Positions 56,698 through 64,000 of a DNA stretch of 64,000 bases are shown piece by piece (within the stretch, counting starts at the first letter, position 1; each line of letters begins with the position of its first letter). This stretch comes from Branchiibius sp. NY16-3462-2 (GTDB lineage: Bacteria; Actinomycetota; Actinomycetes; Actinomycetales; Dermatophilaceae), in contig NZ_LVCF01000001.1 of assembly GCF_001594145.1 (NCBI RefSeq), positions 1-64,000 of the forward strand, in the 5' to 3' direction. The translations under genes and the position numbers were made by a program. The notes under the pieces are model-generated. The model searched no databases and was not told the DNA's origin. It saw only the letters and a list, made by a program, of their open reading frames with translations.

Positions 56698-58341
56698 ATG
56701 AATGACGCCGCCTCCCGAGCCGGTCAACCCGCACAGCCCAGTGACCTGGTCGACGTACCAGCGTTGATCACGGCCTACTACACACTGACTCCCGATCCCG
56801 AGAACCCTGACCAGCAGGTCGTTTTCGGCACGTCGGGACATCGTGGCTCGTCGTTGGACAGCGCGTTCAACGAGGCGCACATCCTGGCCACCACCCAGGC
56901 GATCGTCGACTACCGCCGGGAGCAGGGTTTCGACGGGCCACTCTTCATCGGTCGCGACACGCACGGGTTGTCCGAGCCGGCCTGGGCCAGTGCCCTCGAA
57001 GTGCTGGTGGCCAACGACGTCACGGTGCTGGTCGACAGCCGGGACGGCTACACCCCGACGCCCGGGGTCTCGCACGCCATCCTCAAGGCGAACGGTGGTC
57101 GCACCACGGGCTCCGGTCTCGCGGACGGCATCGTGGTCACGCCTTCGCACAACCCACCGCGTGACGGCGGTTTCAAGTACAACCCGCCGCACGGTGGTCC
57201 CGCTGACAGTGACGCCACGAAGGTGATTGCGGCGGCGGCCAATTCGTACCTGCGGGCTGGGCTCGACGGCGTACGTCGGGTGCCCTTCGCCCGGGCCCGC
57301 TCGAGCGCAGGCTCGTACGACTTCCTGACGGAGTACGTCACGGACCTGCCCAACGTCATCGATCTTCCCCGGATCAAGGACGCGGGGGTCAAGATCGGGG
57401 CGGATCCGCTGGGTGGTGCGTCGGTCGCCTACTGGGGTGAGATCGGCTCGCACTACGGGCTGGACCTGACCGTGGTCAATCCCCTGGTCGACCCGACCTG
57501 GCGATTTATGACGTTGGACTGGGACGGCAAGATCCGGATGGACTGTTCGTCGCCGTACGCGATGGCGTCGTTGATCCAGCAACGCGATCACTACGACATC
57601 GCCACGGGTAACGACGCCGACAGTGACCGCCACGGCATCGTCACCAAGGACGGGTTGATGAACCCGAACCACTATCTGGCCGTTGCCATTTCGTATCTGT
57701 ACAGCGGCGCGCGACCGGACTGGAAGTCCCACCGCGTCGGCAAGACGCTGGTGTCCTCCTCGCTCATCGACCGGGTGGTGGCCGGGATCGGTGCCGAACT
57801 CTGGGAGGTGCCGGTCGGCTTCAAGTGGTTCGTGCCGGGCCTGTTGGACGGGTCGGTCGGCTTCGGCGGCGAGGAGTCTGCCGGGGCATCGTTCCTGCGG
57901 TTCGACGGATCGGCCTGGACGACCGACAAGGACGGCATCCTGCTGGCGCTGCTGGCCTCGGAGATCACGGCGGCGACGGGCAAGACGCCGTCGGAGCACT
58001 TCACCCAGCTGACGGAGCAGTACGGCTCATCGGCGTACGCCCGCGTCGACGCCCCCGCCTCGCGGGAGCAGAAGGCCAAGCTGGCAGCCCTCAGCCCGTC
58101 GGACGTGACCTCCAAAACCCTTGCGGGAGAGGACATCACGGCGGCGATGACCGAGGCTCCGGGCAACGGTGCAGCGATCGGCGGCCTCAAGGTGACGACG
58201 CAGAACGCGTGGTTCGCGGCGCGGCCATCGGGCACGGAGGACGTCTACAAGATCTACGCCGAGTCCTTCCTCGGGCAGGAGCACCTGGCCCAGGTGCAGA
58301 CCGAGGCCAAGCAGATCGTCGACGCCGCGCTGAGCGACTAA
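56698..58341 (+). CDS. pgm: phosphoglucomutase (alpha-D-glucose-specific)
   Basis: Pgm interconverts glucose-1- and glucose-6-phosphate, linking glucan turnover to central metabolism. The protein has 547 residues. The phosphoserine is Ser150 in VVTPSHNPPRDGG, the metal loop is GNDADSDRHGI, the sugar-binding loop GGEESAGASFLRFDG, and the phosphate-binding end is in ARPSGTEDVYKIYAESF. FGTSGHRGSSLDSAFNE is at the N-terminus. It is last in the glgE-treS-mak/glgB-pgm run and overlaps the converging ybbN-like gene by 4 bases. Confidence 0.97.
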   Translation: MNDAASRAGQPAQPSDLVDVPALITAYYTLTPDPENPDQQVVFGTSGHRGSSLDSAFNEAHILATTQAIVDYRREQGFDGPLFIGRDTHGLSEPAWASALEVLVANDVTVLVDSRDGYTPTPGVSHAILKANGGRTTGSGLADGIVVTPSHNPPRDGGFKYNPPHGGPADSDATKVIAAAANSYLRAGLDGVRRVPFARARSSAGSYDFLTEYVTDLPNVIDLPRIKDAGVKIGADPLGGASVAYWGEIGSHYGLDLTVVNPLVDPTWRFMTLDWDGKIRMDCSSPYAMASLIQQRDHYDIATGNDADSDRHGIVTKDGLMNPNHYLAVAISYLYSGARPDWKSHRVGKTLVSSSLIDRVVAGIGAELWEVPVGFKWFVPGLLDGSVGFGGEESAGASFLRFDGSAWTTDKDGILLALLASEITAATGKTPSEHFTQLTEQYGSSAYARVDAPASREQKAKLAALSPSDVTSKTLAGEDITAAMTEAPGNGAAIGGLKVTTQNAWFAARPSGTEDVYKIYAESFLGQEHLAQVQTEAKQIVDAALSD

Positions 58342-59279
58342 TACAGGGCGGACATCAGCGCGGTACGCGCCTTCTTCACCCGCTCGTCGGTCGGTCCGAT
58401 GATGTCGAACAGGCCGATCAGGTGCTCGCGTGCGGCGGTCTTCTCATCGCCGCTGGTCGCCTTGACCAGATCGATCAGCCGGGCGAACGCGTCCTCGACG
58501 TGCCCACCGAGCAGGTCGAGGTCGGCGACCTGGGTCTGAGCGGTGAAGTCGGTGGGATTCTGCGCGGCCGCCTCGCGGACGGCGGTCGCGTCGAGGTCAG
58601 CGGTGCGCTGCAGGAGAAGCACCTGCCCGCGGCCGAGGCGGGCACCCTCGTCCCCAGGGTTGGTTGCCAGGAGTTGGTCGTAGGCGGCGATCGCGGCGTC
58701 GTAGTCGCCGGCCTCGATCGCGTCGTACGCCTGGGTCAGCAACGGGTCCTCCTCCGGCTCCGGCTCCTGCGCGCTGGCGGGTTCTCCGTCGACCGGCACG
58801 GTCCCCGTCACGCCCGCCTGCTGGGCGGCCTGGAGCACCTGGTCGAAGACCCCGCGCACCGCATCCGCCGGCTGCGGACCCATGTACAGCGGCAACGGCT
58901 GACCCTTGATCAGGGCAAGCACCATCGGCACCTGCTGGACCTGTAGCGCCTGGCGGATCTGCATCGCCGTGTCGATGTCGGCGGTCGCGAGCACCAGCCG
59001 GCCGCCGTACTCCCCGACGATGCCGGCCAACTCGTCCACGTGCTGTTGACTCGCGGGACGCGCGCCGGAGTAGACGGCGAGGATGACCGGAACGTCCAGG
59101 GACATCTCGACGGCGGCGCCGAAGCTCTGGTCGTCGACTTCCTGCACCAGGCCCGCTGCAGGGACGCTGCCACCCGGCTTCGCGGCCCCGGTGGAACGTG
59201 CCGATGCGGCAGGTTTGGCGAGCGCGGACAGATCGACGGCACCCCGCAGCGATGCGGCGGTCAGGGGCTTCTCAGGCAT
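58338..59279 (-). CDS. YbbN-like thioredoxin-domain/TPR protein without CxxC
   Basis: The 313-residue protein has a thioredoxin-fold domain at about 45-155 followed by TPR-like helices (about 180-313, with TQAYDAIEAGDYDAAIAAYD). This is the layout of the co-chaperone YbbN/CnoX. The site expected to carry CxxC reads VYSGARPASQQHVDEL, with no cysteine, and the whole protein lacks Cys. Redox activity is therefore excluded, and a holdase or scaffold role is more likely. It lies downstream of the VOC and mutase genes on the same strand. Confidence 0.88.
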   Translation of the reverse strand: MPEKPLTAASLRGAVDLSALAKPAASARSTGAAKPGGSVPAAGLVQEVDDQSFGAAVEMSLDVPVILAVYSGARPASQQHVDELAGIVGEYGGRLVLATADIDTAMQIRQALQVQQVPMVLALIKGQPLPLYMGPQPADAVRGVFDQVLQAAQQAGVTGTVPVDGEPASAQEPEPEEDPLLTQAYDAIEAGDYDAAIAAYDQLLATNPGDEGARLGRGQVLLLQRTADLDATAVREAAAQNPTDFTAQTQVADLDLLGGHVEDAFARLIDLVKATSGDEKTAAREHLIGLFDIIGPTDERVKKARTALMSALY

Positions 59280-59283
59280 GTCT

Positions 59284-59670
59284 TCATTCTGACGGACGCG
59301 GCGTGTGAAAGATCAACCGGTTACCGAAGGGGTCGGGAATGACCAGGTCGTCGCCCCACGGCTGGTGGTCCAGACCGATCCGCAGCGGGTAGATATCGCT
59401 CTCCCGCAGGCGCCGCTGCAAAGTGGTGACGTCCTCGACCTCGATGCGGACGGCCGAACCCGGCGTCCCGTCGCCGTGGTGCTCGCTCGGGTGCAGAACG
59501 CACCCCTCACGGGACACCTGCATATACAGCGGGAGACCCGGCTCGAAGCGGTGCTCCCAGTCGATGGTGAAGCCCAGGAAGTCCCGGTAGAACCGCTGCG
59601 CCTCGCCGCCGGGGAAGATGCGCAGTATCGGTACGACGACCGGATCCGGGGCGTTCGTCAGCTTTGGCAC
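59284..59670 (-). CDS. glyoxalase/bleomycin-resistance (VOC) family protein
   Basis: This 128-residue protein has the two beta-alpha-beta-beta-beta modules of the VOC fold: ILRIFPGGEAQRFYRDFLGF, then IPDPFGNRLIFHTP at the end. It resembles BLMA-type bleomycin-binding glyoxalase-superfamily proteins rather than methylmalonyl-CoA epimerase, although it follows a mutase gene. The ligand is unknown. It is 4 bases upstream of the ybbN-like gene. Confidence 0.88.
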   Translation of the reverse strand: MPKLTNAPDPVVVPILRIFPGGEAQRFYRDFLGFTIDWEHRFEPGLPLYMQVSREGCVLHPSEHHGDGTPGSAVRIEVEDVTTLQRRLRESDIYPLRIGLDHQPWGDDLVIPDPFGNRLIFHTPRPSE

Positions 59671-59706
59671 GACGATCCATTCCGTGGGGCGATCAGGCTG
59701 GTCAGT

Positions 59707-61374
59707 CTAGAACCTGGCCGGCTCGCGGTAGCTGCCCCACAGGTCCTTCATCGCGCCGCAGATCTCGCCCAGCGTCGCTTCGGCACGGACAGCGGTCAGC
59801 ATGGGCTCGATCAAGTTGCCATCACCCTGGGCCACTCGTATCATCTCCGCCAGCGCTGCCTGGACGGCGGTGTCGTCGCGGGCGGCCTTGCGCGCCTGGA
59901 GGAGGCGTACCTGCTCCTTCTCCACCTCGTGCGAGACCCGCAGGATCTCCAGTTCCTTGGCTGAGGACTCGGTGTGCACGTTCACCCCGACGACTCGCTT
60001 GTCGCCCTTCTCCACCGCCGTTTGGTACTGGAAGGCTGCCTCGGCGATCTCGGACATGAACCAGCCGTCCTCGACGCCCCGCAGCAAGCCGCTGGTGATC
60101 GGGCCGATGGGGTGCTCGTAGTCCTCGGGCTTGCCCCGCTGGCCCATCACCCGGATCTGCTCGAAGATGGCCTCGGCCTGCTGCTCCATCCGATCGGTGA
60201 GCGCCTCGATGTAGTACGAACCGCCCAACGGGTCGGCGACATTCGTCACGCCGGTCTCCTCCATCAGCACCTGCTGAGTGCGCAGGGCGACCTCGGCGGA
60301 CTCCTCCGTGGGCAGCGCGAGCGTCTCGTCGAGGGCGTTGGTGTGCAGGGAGTTGGTGCCACCGAGGACTGCGGCAAGCGCCTCGACAGCGGTGCGGACG
60401 ACGTTGTTCATCGGCTGCTGGGCGGTCAGCGAGACCCCCGCGGTCTGGGTGTGGAACCGCAACCACTGCGCCTTCGCCGTCTTGGCGCCGTAGACGTCGC
60501 GCATCCAGCGGGCCCAGATCCGGCGCCCGGCGCGGAACTTGGCGATCTCCTCGAAGAAATCCACATGGGCATCGAAGAAGAAGGACAACCCAGGGGCGAA
60601 CACGTCAACGTCCAGGCCGCGCGAGAGGCCCAACTCGACGTACCCGAAACCATCAGCCAGGGTGTACGCCAACTCCTGCGCCGCGGTCGAGCCCGCCTCA
60701 CGGATGTGGTACCCGGACACCGAAAGCGGTTTGTACGCAGGGATTTTCGCACTGGTGTACTCCATCAGATCCCCGATCAGCCGCAGGTGCGGTTCGGGAC
60801 CGAAGAGCCACTCCTTCTGCGCGATGTACTCCTTGTAGATGTCGGTCTGGAGGGTTCCGTTCAGCTTGCCGATGTCGACGCCCTGGCGCTCGGCGGCCAC
60901 CAGGTACATGCAGAAGACGGGGACGGCGGGTCCGCTGATCGTCATCGAGGTGGTGACCTCGTCCAGACGAATGCCGTCGAAGAGGACCTCCATGTCGGCG
61001 GCCGAATCGATGGCGACGCCGCAGTGACCGACCTCGCCGAGGCTCATCGGGTCGTCGGAGTCGCGGCCCATGAGGGTGGGCATGTCGAACGCGACGCTCA
61101 ACCCACCACCACCCCGGCCAAGGATCATCCGGTAGCGCTCGTTGGTCTGCTGGGCGTTGCCGAACCCGGCGAACTGCCGGATCGTCCACGGTCGCCCACG
61201 GTACCCGGTGGCGTAAAGCCCTCGGGTGTAAGGGAATTGACCCGGCCATTCACCCTTGTCTTCGCCGTACGCCGGGTCGACCTCGTCACCGGACAAGGTC
61301 GTGAAGTCGGCGTCGCGGACCTTGCCGGACGCTTCGGCGGCGGCGTACTGGCGCTCCCATTCCACACGTGACAT
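59707..61374 (-). CDS. acyl-CoA mutase large subunit (methylmalonyl-CoA mutase family)
   Basis: The protein has 555 residues from ATG 61374 (MSRVEWERQY). It is the substrate-binding TIM barrel of B12-dependent acyl-CoA mutases: PYTRGLYATGYRGRPWTIRQ, SVSGYHIREAGSTAAQELAY, and SLHTNALDETLALPTEE near the end. The C-terminal B12-binding domain (DxHxxG) is absent, so a separate small subunit is needed, as in two-subunit isobutyryl- or methylmalonyl-type mutases. No such subunit is in the window. A perfect palindrome 20 bases upstream, next to marR, probably controls it. Confidence 0.94.
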   Translation of the reverse strand: MSRVEWERQYAAAEASGKVRDADFTTLSGDEVDPAYGEDKGEWPGQFPYTRGLYATGYRGRPWTIRQFAGFGNAQQTNERYRMILGRGGGGLSVAFDMPTLMGRDSDDPMSLGEVGHCGVAIDSAADMEVLFDGIRLDEVTTSMTISGPAVPVFCMYLVAAERQGVDIGKLNGTLQTDIYKEYIAQKEWLFGPEPHLRLIGDLMEYTSAKIPAYKPLSVSGYHIREAGSTAAQELAYTLADGFGYVELGLSRGLDVDVFAPGLSFFFDAHVDFFEEIAKFRAGRRIWARWMRDVYGAKTAKAQWLRFHTQTAGVSLTAQQPMNNVVRTAVEALAAVLGGTNSLHTNALDETLALPTEESAEVALRTQQVLMEETGVTNVADPLGGSYYIEALTDRMEQQAEAIFEQIRVMGQRGKPEDYEHPIGPITSGLLRGVEDGWFMSEIAEAAFQYQTAVEKGDKRVVGVNVHTESSAKELEILRVSHEVEKEQVRLLQARKAARDDTAVQAALAEMIRVAQGDGNLIEPMLTAVRAEATLGEICGAMKDLWGSYREPARF

Positions 61375-61393
61375 GTCGACAGCGTACGCCAAT

Positions 61394-61413
61394 TTACTAG
61401 GACGTCCTAGTAA
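61394..61413. promoter_or_regulatory. perfect 20-bp palindrome, likely MarR operator
   Basis: TTACTAGGAC at 61394-61403 is followed by its exact reverse complement. It lies between the marR stop (12 bases away) and the mutase start (19 bases away). Length, symmetry and AT-rich ends fit a MarR-dimer site. It would control mutase transcription and perhaps read-through from marR. Confidence 0.7.
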
Positions 61414-61425
61414 CTTACCCCTTCG

Positions 61426-61929
61426 TCAGAAGTCTCCGGAGCGTTTGCGAATGCCGCGCAGCAAGCGCCACAACTGCGCACGCTCCCGCTCCGAGACGCC
61501 TGCGAGCCCGAAATCAACCGCGTGCAGGGCTGTGGTCGCCTCTTCCATTCGTCGGGTGCCATCGGGCGTGATCCGGGCCAGCGTGCCGCGACCGTCGTTC
61601 GGATTGGGCACCCGCTCGACCAGACCGTCCGCGGCCAGCCGCTGGATGATGTTGGTGGCGCTGGTGGGATGGATCATCAGCCGCTCCCCCACCTTGCTCA
61701 TCGGGAGTTCACCCGTGTGCGAGAACGCGAGCAGCACCAGCGCCTCGTACCGGGCGAACGTCAGCCCGGACGGCGCGACCGCCGCGTCCAGGTCGGCGAG
61801 GAGCCGCTGCTGGACCCTCATGATCGAGGTGGCGGTGGCCATCGCGTCGTACGGCGCGTCCGGCCCCCAGCGCACCTGCCAGAGATCACGGGCGCGGGCG
61901 ATCGGGTCGAAGGGCAGCTTGCCGCTCAT
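61426..61929 (-). CDS. MarR-family transcriptional regulator
   Basis: This 167-residue protein has a winged helix at about 60-125. PMSKVGERLMIHPTSATNII is the recognition region, and VPNPNDGRGTLARITPDG is the wing with the conserved Asp/Arg. Flanking helices form the dimer interface. It lies directly upstream of the mutase gene and the 20-bp palindrome, which it probably binds. The inducer may be an acyl-CoA or similar, by inference. It overlaps the GNAT gene by 4 bases. Confidence 0.95.
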   Translation of the reverse strand: MSGKLPFDPIARARDLWQVRWGPDAPYDAMATATSIMRVQQRLLADLDAAVAPSGLTFARYEALVLLAFSHTGELPMSKVGERLMIHPTSATNIIQRLAADGLVERVPNPNDGRGTLARITPDGTRRMEEATTALHAVDFGLAGVSERERAQLWRLLRGIRKRSGDF

Positions 61930-62438
61930 CCGCGAACCATCCGCGATTCGTCACAGGCCCACTCCTCGTCGTACTGACCCACACCATCCAGCGCGAAGCC
62001 GTGCTTGCGGTAGAAAGCGATGGCGCGCGCATTCTGGGATGCCACCCACAAGTACGCCGGCCGGTCACCAACCAGGGCAGCCAACAGTTGGGCGGCCGCG
62101 CCGGTGCCATGGAACTCGGGGAGCACATTCAGCGACCACAGCTCTGTCGCGCGCGGCGCGTCGTCGTCCCGCGGTTGGCCCGCGGTGCCGAAGCCAGCGA
62201 TCCGGCCGGTCAGCGGGTCGACGGCACACCGGGTGACCGCCTGGCCTACCGCCTCCTGAGTGGCTTGGCCCGGGATGATCTGCTTTCGCCAACGCGTGAT
62301 CCGTTGCTCGGGCTGCAGCGCGTCCAGCTTGGCCTGGTCCATCATCCCGGCATAGGTCTGCTGCCAGATGCGCACGTGCGCTGTACCTACCTCCTCAGCA
62401 TCCGCATCGACGACCGGACGCAGCACAAATTCAGCCAT
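61926..62438 (-). CDS. GNAT-family N-acetyltransferase
   Basis: This 170-residue protein has the acetyl-CoA-binding motif A region SLNVLPEFHGTGAAAQLLAA, and LWVASQNARAIAFYRKHGF as motif B. The start VADADAEEVGTAHVRIWQQT is typical of GNATs in actinobacteria. The acceptor is unknown. It overlaps marR by 4 bases downstream and the thiamine-binding gene by 8 bases upstream, so the three are coupled. Confidence 0.93.
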   Translation of the reverse strand: MAEFVLRPVVDADAEEVGTAHVRIWQQTYAGMMDQAKLDALQPEQRITRWRKQIIPGQATQEAVGQAVTRCAVDPLTGRIAGFGTAGQPRDDDAPRATELWSLNVLPEFHGTGAAAQLLAALVGDRPAYLWVASQNARAIAFYRKHGFALDGVGQYDEEWACDESRMVRG

Positions 62439-62739
62439 CGCTGAGGCGTTCCTCGACGCGCTCGACCTTCGCGCTCAACTGGTCGGTGAAGCCGGGGCGG
62501 ATATCGGCCTTGATGACCAGGGAGACCCTCGACGAGTACTTCTGCACCGCCTCCGTCGCTGCCTTGATCACGCCCATGCACTCGTCCCAGTCGCCTTCGA
62601 GCGTCGTGAACATCGCGGTGGTTTCGTTCGGCAACCCCGACTCACGCACCACGCGGATGGCCTCGGCAACCGCTTCACTGAACGAACCGTCCGGGTCGTC
62701 GGTGCTGGCAGGGGCTACGGAGAACGCGAAGAGAGCCAT
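62431..62739 (-). CDS. MTH1187-family thiamine-binding protein
   Basis: This 102-residue protein is of the MTH1187/YkoF-like family (DUF77). The N-terminus MALFAFSVAPAS, FTTLEGDWDECMGVIKAATE and the C-terminal strand-helix pattern ending in VERVEERL fit the ferredoxin-like fold. Members bind thiamine or a pyrimidine precursor. It is the first gene of the thiamine-binding/GNAT/marR run. Confidence 0.88.
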   Translation of the reverse strand: MALFAFSVAPASTDDPDGSFSEAVAEAIRVVRESGLPNETTAMFTTLEGDWDECMGVIKAATEAVQKYSSRVSLVIKADIRPGFTDQLSAKVERVEERLSDG

Positions 62740-62809
62740 GCGGCAAGGCTATTGCTTACGCACTGCGACGATCGCAGTGAGACCAAGCGCGGCAAGCCAA
62801 TTTCCGCCC

Positions 62810-62815
62810 TATCCT
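62810..62815 (+). promoter_or_regulatory. -10 box of the TPR gene (leaderless)
   Basis: TATCCT ends 6 bases before GTG 62822; no Shine-Dalgarno lies between. Confidence 0.5.
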
Positions 62816-62821
62816 CCTGCT

Positions 62822-63535
62822 GTGCAGCCCGAACTTCGCGACCTGTGGGACTTCAACGATCCCCAGGAGAGCGAGCGGCGTTTCCGCGCAGCGGCCAGCG
62901 ATGCCGCGCAGCCAGAGCTAGCCCTCACCCAGGTTGCCCGTGCCGTTGGCCTGCAGCGCCGCTTCGACGAGGCGGCGGACCTGCTGGCGCACCTCGACCG
63001 GTCAGACCCCGAGGTCGATGTGCGAGTCGCCCTGGAGAATGGCCGGATCGCCCGCGACACCGACCGGATCGAAGCCGCACACCAGTATTTCGAGACAGCC
63101 GCCGGTAAGGCGGAGCACGCAGGACTGCACGAGCCGCTGATCGATGCCTTGCACATGCTGGCGCTCGTCAGCGATCAGCCCGAGCGCGACGAAATTCATC
63201 ACCGAGCGCTCGCAGCAGCCCGCAGCGCGAGCGATCCAGCTGCTCGCCGCTGGGAAGCCTCGCTGCTCAACAACATCGGCATGGATCACGCCGACGCAGG
63301 CGACTTCGCGGCGGCCCTTCCGCAGTTCGAAGCGGCGCTCGCCGCTCGTCGCGCCCTCGATCCCGACCCGGAACGCCTCATGGTCGCCCGCTGGATGGTG
63401 GCCTGGGCGCTGCGAAACCTCGGTCGCAAGGACGAAGCGCTCGACATCCAGCGCCAACTCAAGGCTGAACTGACGGAACGCGACCAGCACGATCCGTACG
63501 TCGATGAGGAACTCGCGCTCCTCGAAGCGGACTGA
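62822..63535 (+). CDS. tetratricopeptide-repeat protein
   Basis: The protein has 237 residues from GTG 62822; the longer open frame upstream is antisense to the thiamine-binding gene. It is almost all helical with several TPR-like repeats (RRFDEAADLLAHL, DRIEAAHQYFETAAGKAEHA, NNIGMDHADAGDFAAALPQF, RNLGRKDEALDIQRQLKAEL). There is no signal peptide or membrane segment. It is probably a cytoplasmic scaffold or adaptor; no partner is evident from the neighbours. Confidence 0.85.
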   Translation: MQPELRDLWDFNDPQESERRFRAAASDAAQPELALTQVARAVGLQRRFDEAADLLAHLDRSDPEVDVRVALENGRIARDTDRIEAAHQYFETAAGKAEHAGLHEPLIDALHMLALVSDQPERDEIHHRALAAARSASDPAARRWEASLLNNIGMDHADAGDFAAALPQFEAALAARRALDPDPERLMVARWMVAWALRNLGRKDEALDIQRQLKAELTERDQHDPYVDEELALLEAD

Positions 63536-63606
63536 CGTCGGCCAGTCCCGTACGCACCGACGACCCGCGGATCGAGCTAGGGGTCAACGGTCTGCGAGGT
63601 TGGCGG

Positions 63607-64000
63607 TCACGCGCGCCAGCGCTGATTACGTTGCCACTGCAGACCGTTCGCTGAAATGCCGCCGGCACCGGCTGCGCCCACGAGCACGCTGGGGTCACCG
63701 TCATCCTCCGGGTCGGGCCCGGTCAGCAGGTCCGAGTCGTAGATCTGCAGCGGCCGCAGCGGTGGGATCAGGAACTCCAAGTAACCGCCGCGCTCCCTGA
63801 CCGGGATCTGCCGTTTGTGCACCAACCGATGGTGCTCAGCACACAACAGACACCCGTTATCCAGATCTGTGTTGCCGGGTCGCTCGCCCGGTCGGGTGGG
63901 CGTCCACGGATCGCGCCAGTGATGCCCCTCGGTCCACGCCGCCGTGCGATCACACCCGGGAAAGACGCAACCGCGGTCGCGCTGGGCCAACGCCCGCCGC
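63607..64000 (-). CDS. HNH endonuclease, C-terminal part (5' end outside window)
   Basis: The frame is open to the window edge on the minus strand; 130 residues are visible. The HNH motif is seen: CVFPGCDRTAAWTEGHHW, then NTDLDNGCLLCAEHHRLVHK, with metal-binding Cys and His pairs. This is the C-terminal end typical of the abundant actinobacterial DUF222-HNH proteins, whose N-terminal DUF222 part would lie beyond the edge. The target is unknown; many are thought to be mobile-element or intron-derived. Confidence 0.9.
   Translation of the reverse strand, partial: RRALAQRDRGCVFPGCDRTAAWTEGHHWRDPWTPTRPGERPGNTDLDNGCLLCAEHHRLVHKRQIPVRERGGYLEFLIPPLRPLQIYDSDLLTGPDPEDDGDPSVLVGAAGAGGISANGLQWQRNQRWRA

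Noticed and set aside
59284..59670. VOC protein as methylmalonyl-CoA epimerase because it follows the mutase
   Set aside because: It lacks the epimerase-type N-terminus and looks like BLMA-type glyoxalase-superfamily proteins; position alone is not enough.

Overview
This window is a high-GC, gene-dense actinobacterial chromosome segment. I place it in or near the order Micrococcales; the genus cannot be fixed from sequence reading alone. The evidence is the GlgE/TreS/maltokinase glucan pathway, a DUF6318-type lipoprotein, an HbhA-like protein, many leaderless starts preceded by a TANNNT box, and long blocks of gene order shared with Mycobacterium tuberculosis (Rv1338-Rv1341, Rv0474-Rv0475, Rv2993c-Rv3029c, Rv1324-Rv1328). 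Those M. tuberculosis matches are from memory. No rRNA, tRNA, CRISPR array, prophage or replication origin was seen.

Layout. 1-2000 is an accessory patch: an IS3-type transposase end, a perfect 37-bp palindrome, and a small secreted protein overlapping a second unknown ORF, both with AT-richer codons. 2.0-3.1 kb holds an XRE regulator and an HbhA-like Lys/Ala-tailed protein. 3.2-9.6 kb (minus strand) is a run of secreted SGNH hydrolase, FAH-family protein, murI, an MBL-fold hydrolase, rph, rdgB and a membrane molybdopterin oxidoreductase. 10.5-24 kb is a branched-chain amino-acid region: leuB-ilvE-cimA and ilvD-ilvBN-ilvC. Two transcription attenuators with leader peptides lie in front of cimA and ilvB. 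Between these blocks sits a plus-strand pair, an OatA-like acyltransferase and a membrane-fused PLP decarboxylase. 24.4-28.9 kb carries secreted proteins, a SixA-like phosphatase, a D-2-hydroxyacid dehydrogenase and a P450. 28.9-41.9 kb is translation and repair housekeeping: gatCAB, a glutaredoxin-like protein, a cytidylate-kinase-like protein, ligA, a MetE-like protein, mnmA, iscS, a lipoprotein and etfBA. 42-43.7 kb has a membrane protein, an enoyl-CoA hydratase and a YbjN-like protein. 43.8-58.3 kb is the glycogen/trehalose cluster: glgX, glgP, glgE, treS, a maltokinase-GlgB fusion and pgm. 58.3-63.5 kb holds a YbbN-like protein, a VOC protein, an acyl-CoA mutase large subunit under a MarR-type palindrome, marR, a GNAT protein, a thiamine-binding protein and a TPR protein. 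The right edge cuts an HNH endonuclease.

How the genes work together. TreS converts trehalose to maltose, the maltokinase half of the fusion makes maltose-1-phosphate, GlgE polymerises it, and the GlgB half of the same polypeptide branches the product. GlgP and GlgX break glucan down, and Pgm links glucose-1-phosphate to glycolysis. CimA, LeuB, IlvBN, IlvC, IlvD and IlvE cover most of Ile/Val/Leu synthesis, with an isoleucine entry from pyruvate. The least ordinary items are the maltokinase-GlgB fusion, the membrane-domain/decarboxylase fusion with its ribosome-binding site buried in a hairpin, the cimA leader/attenuator, and the secreted-protein/overlapping-ORF pair beside the IS remnant.
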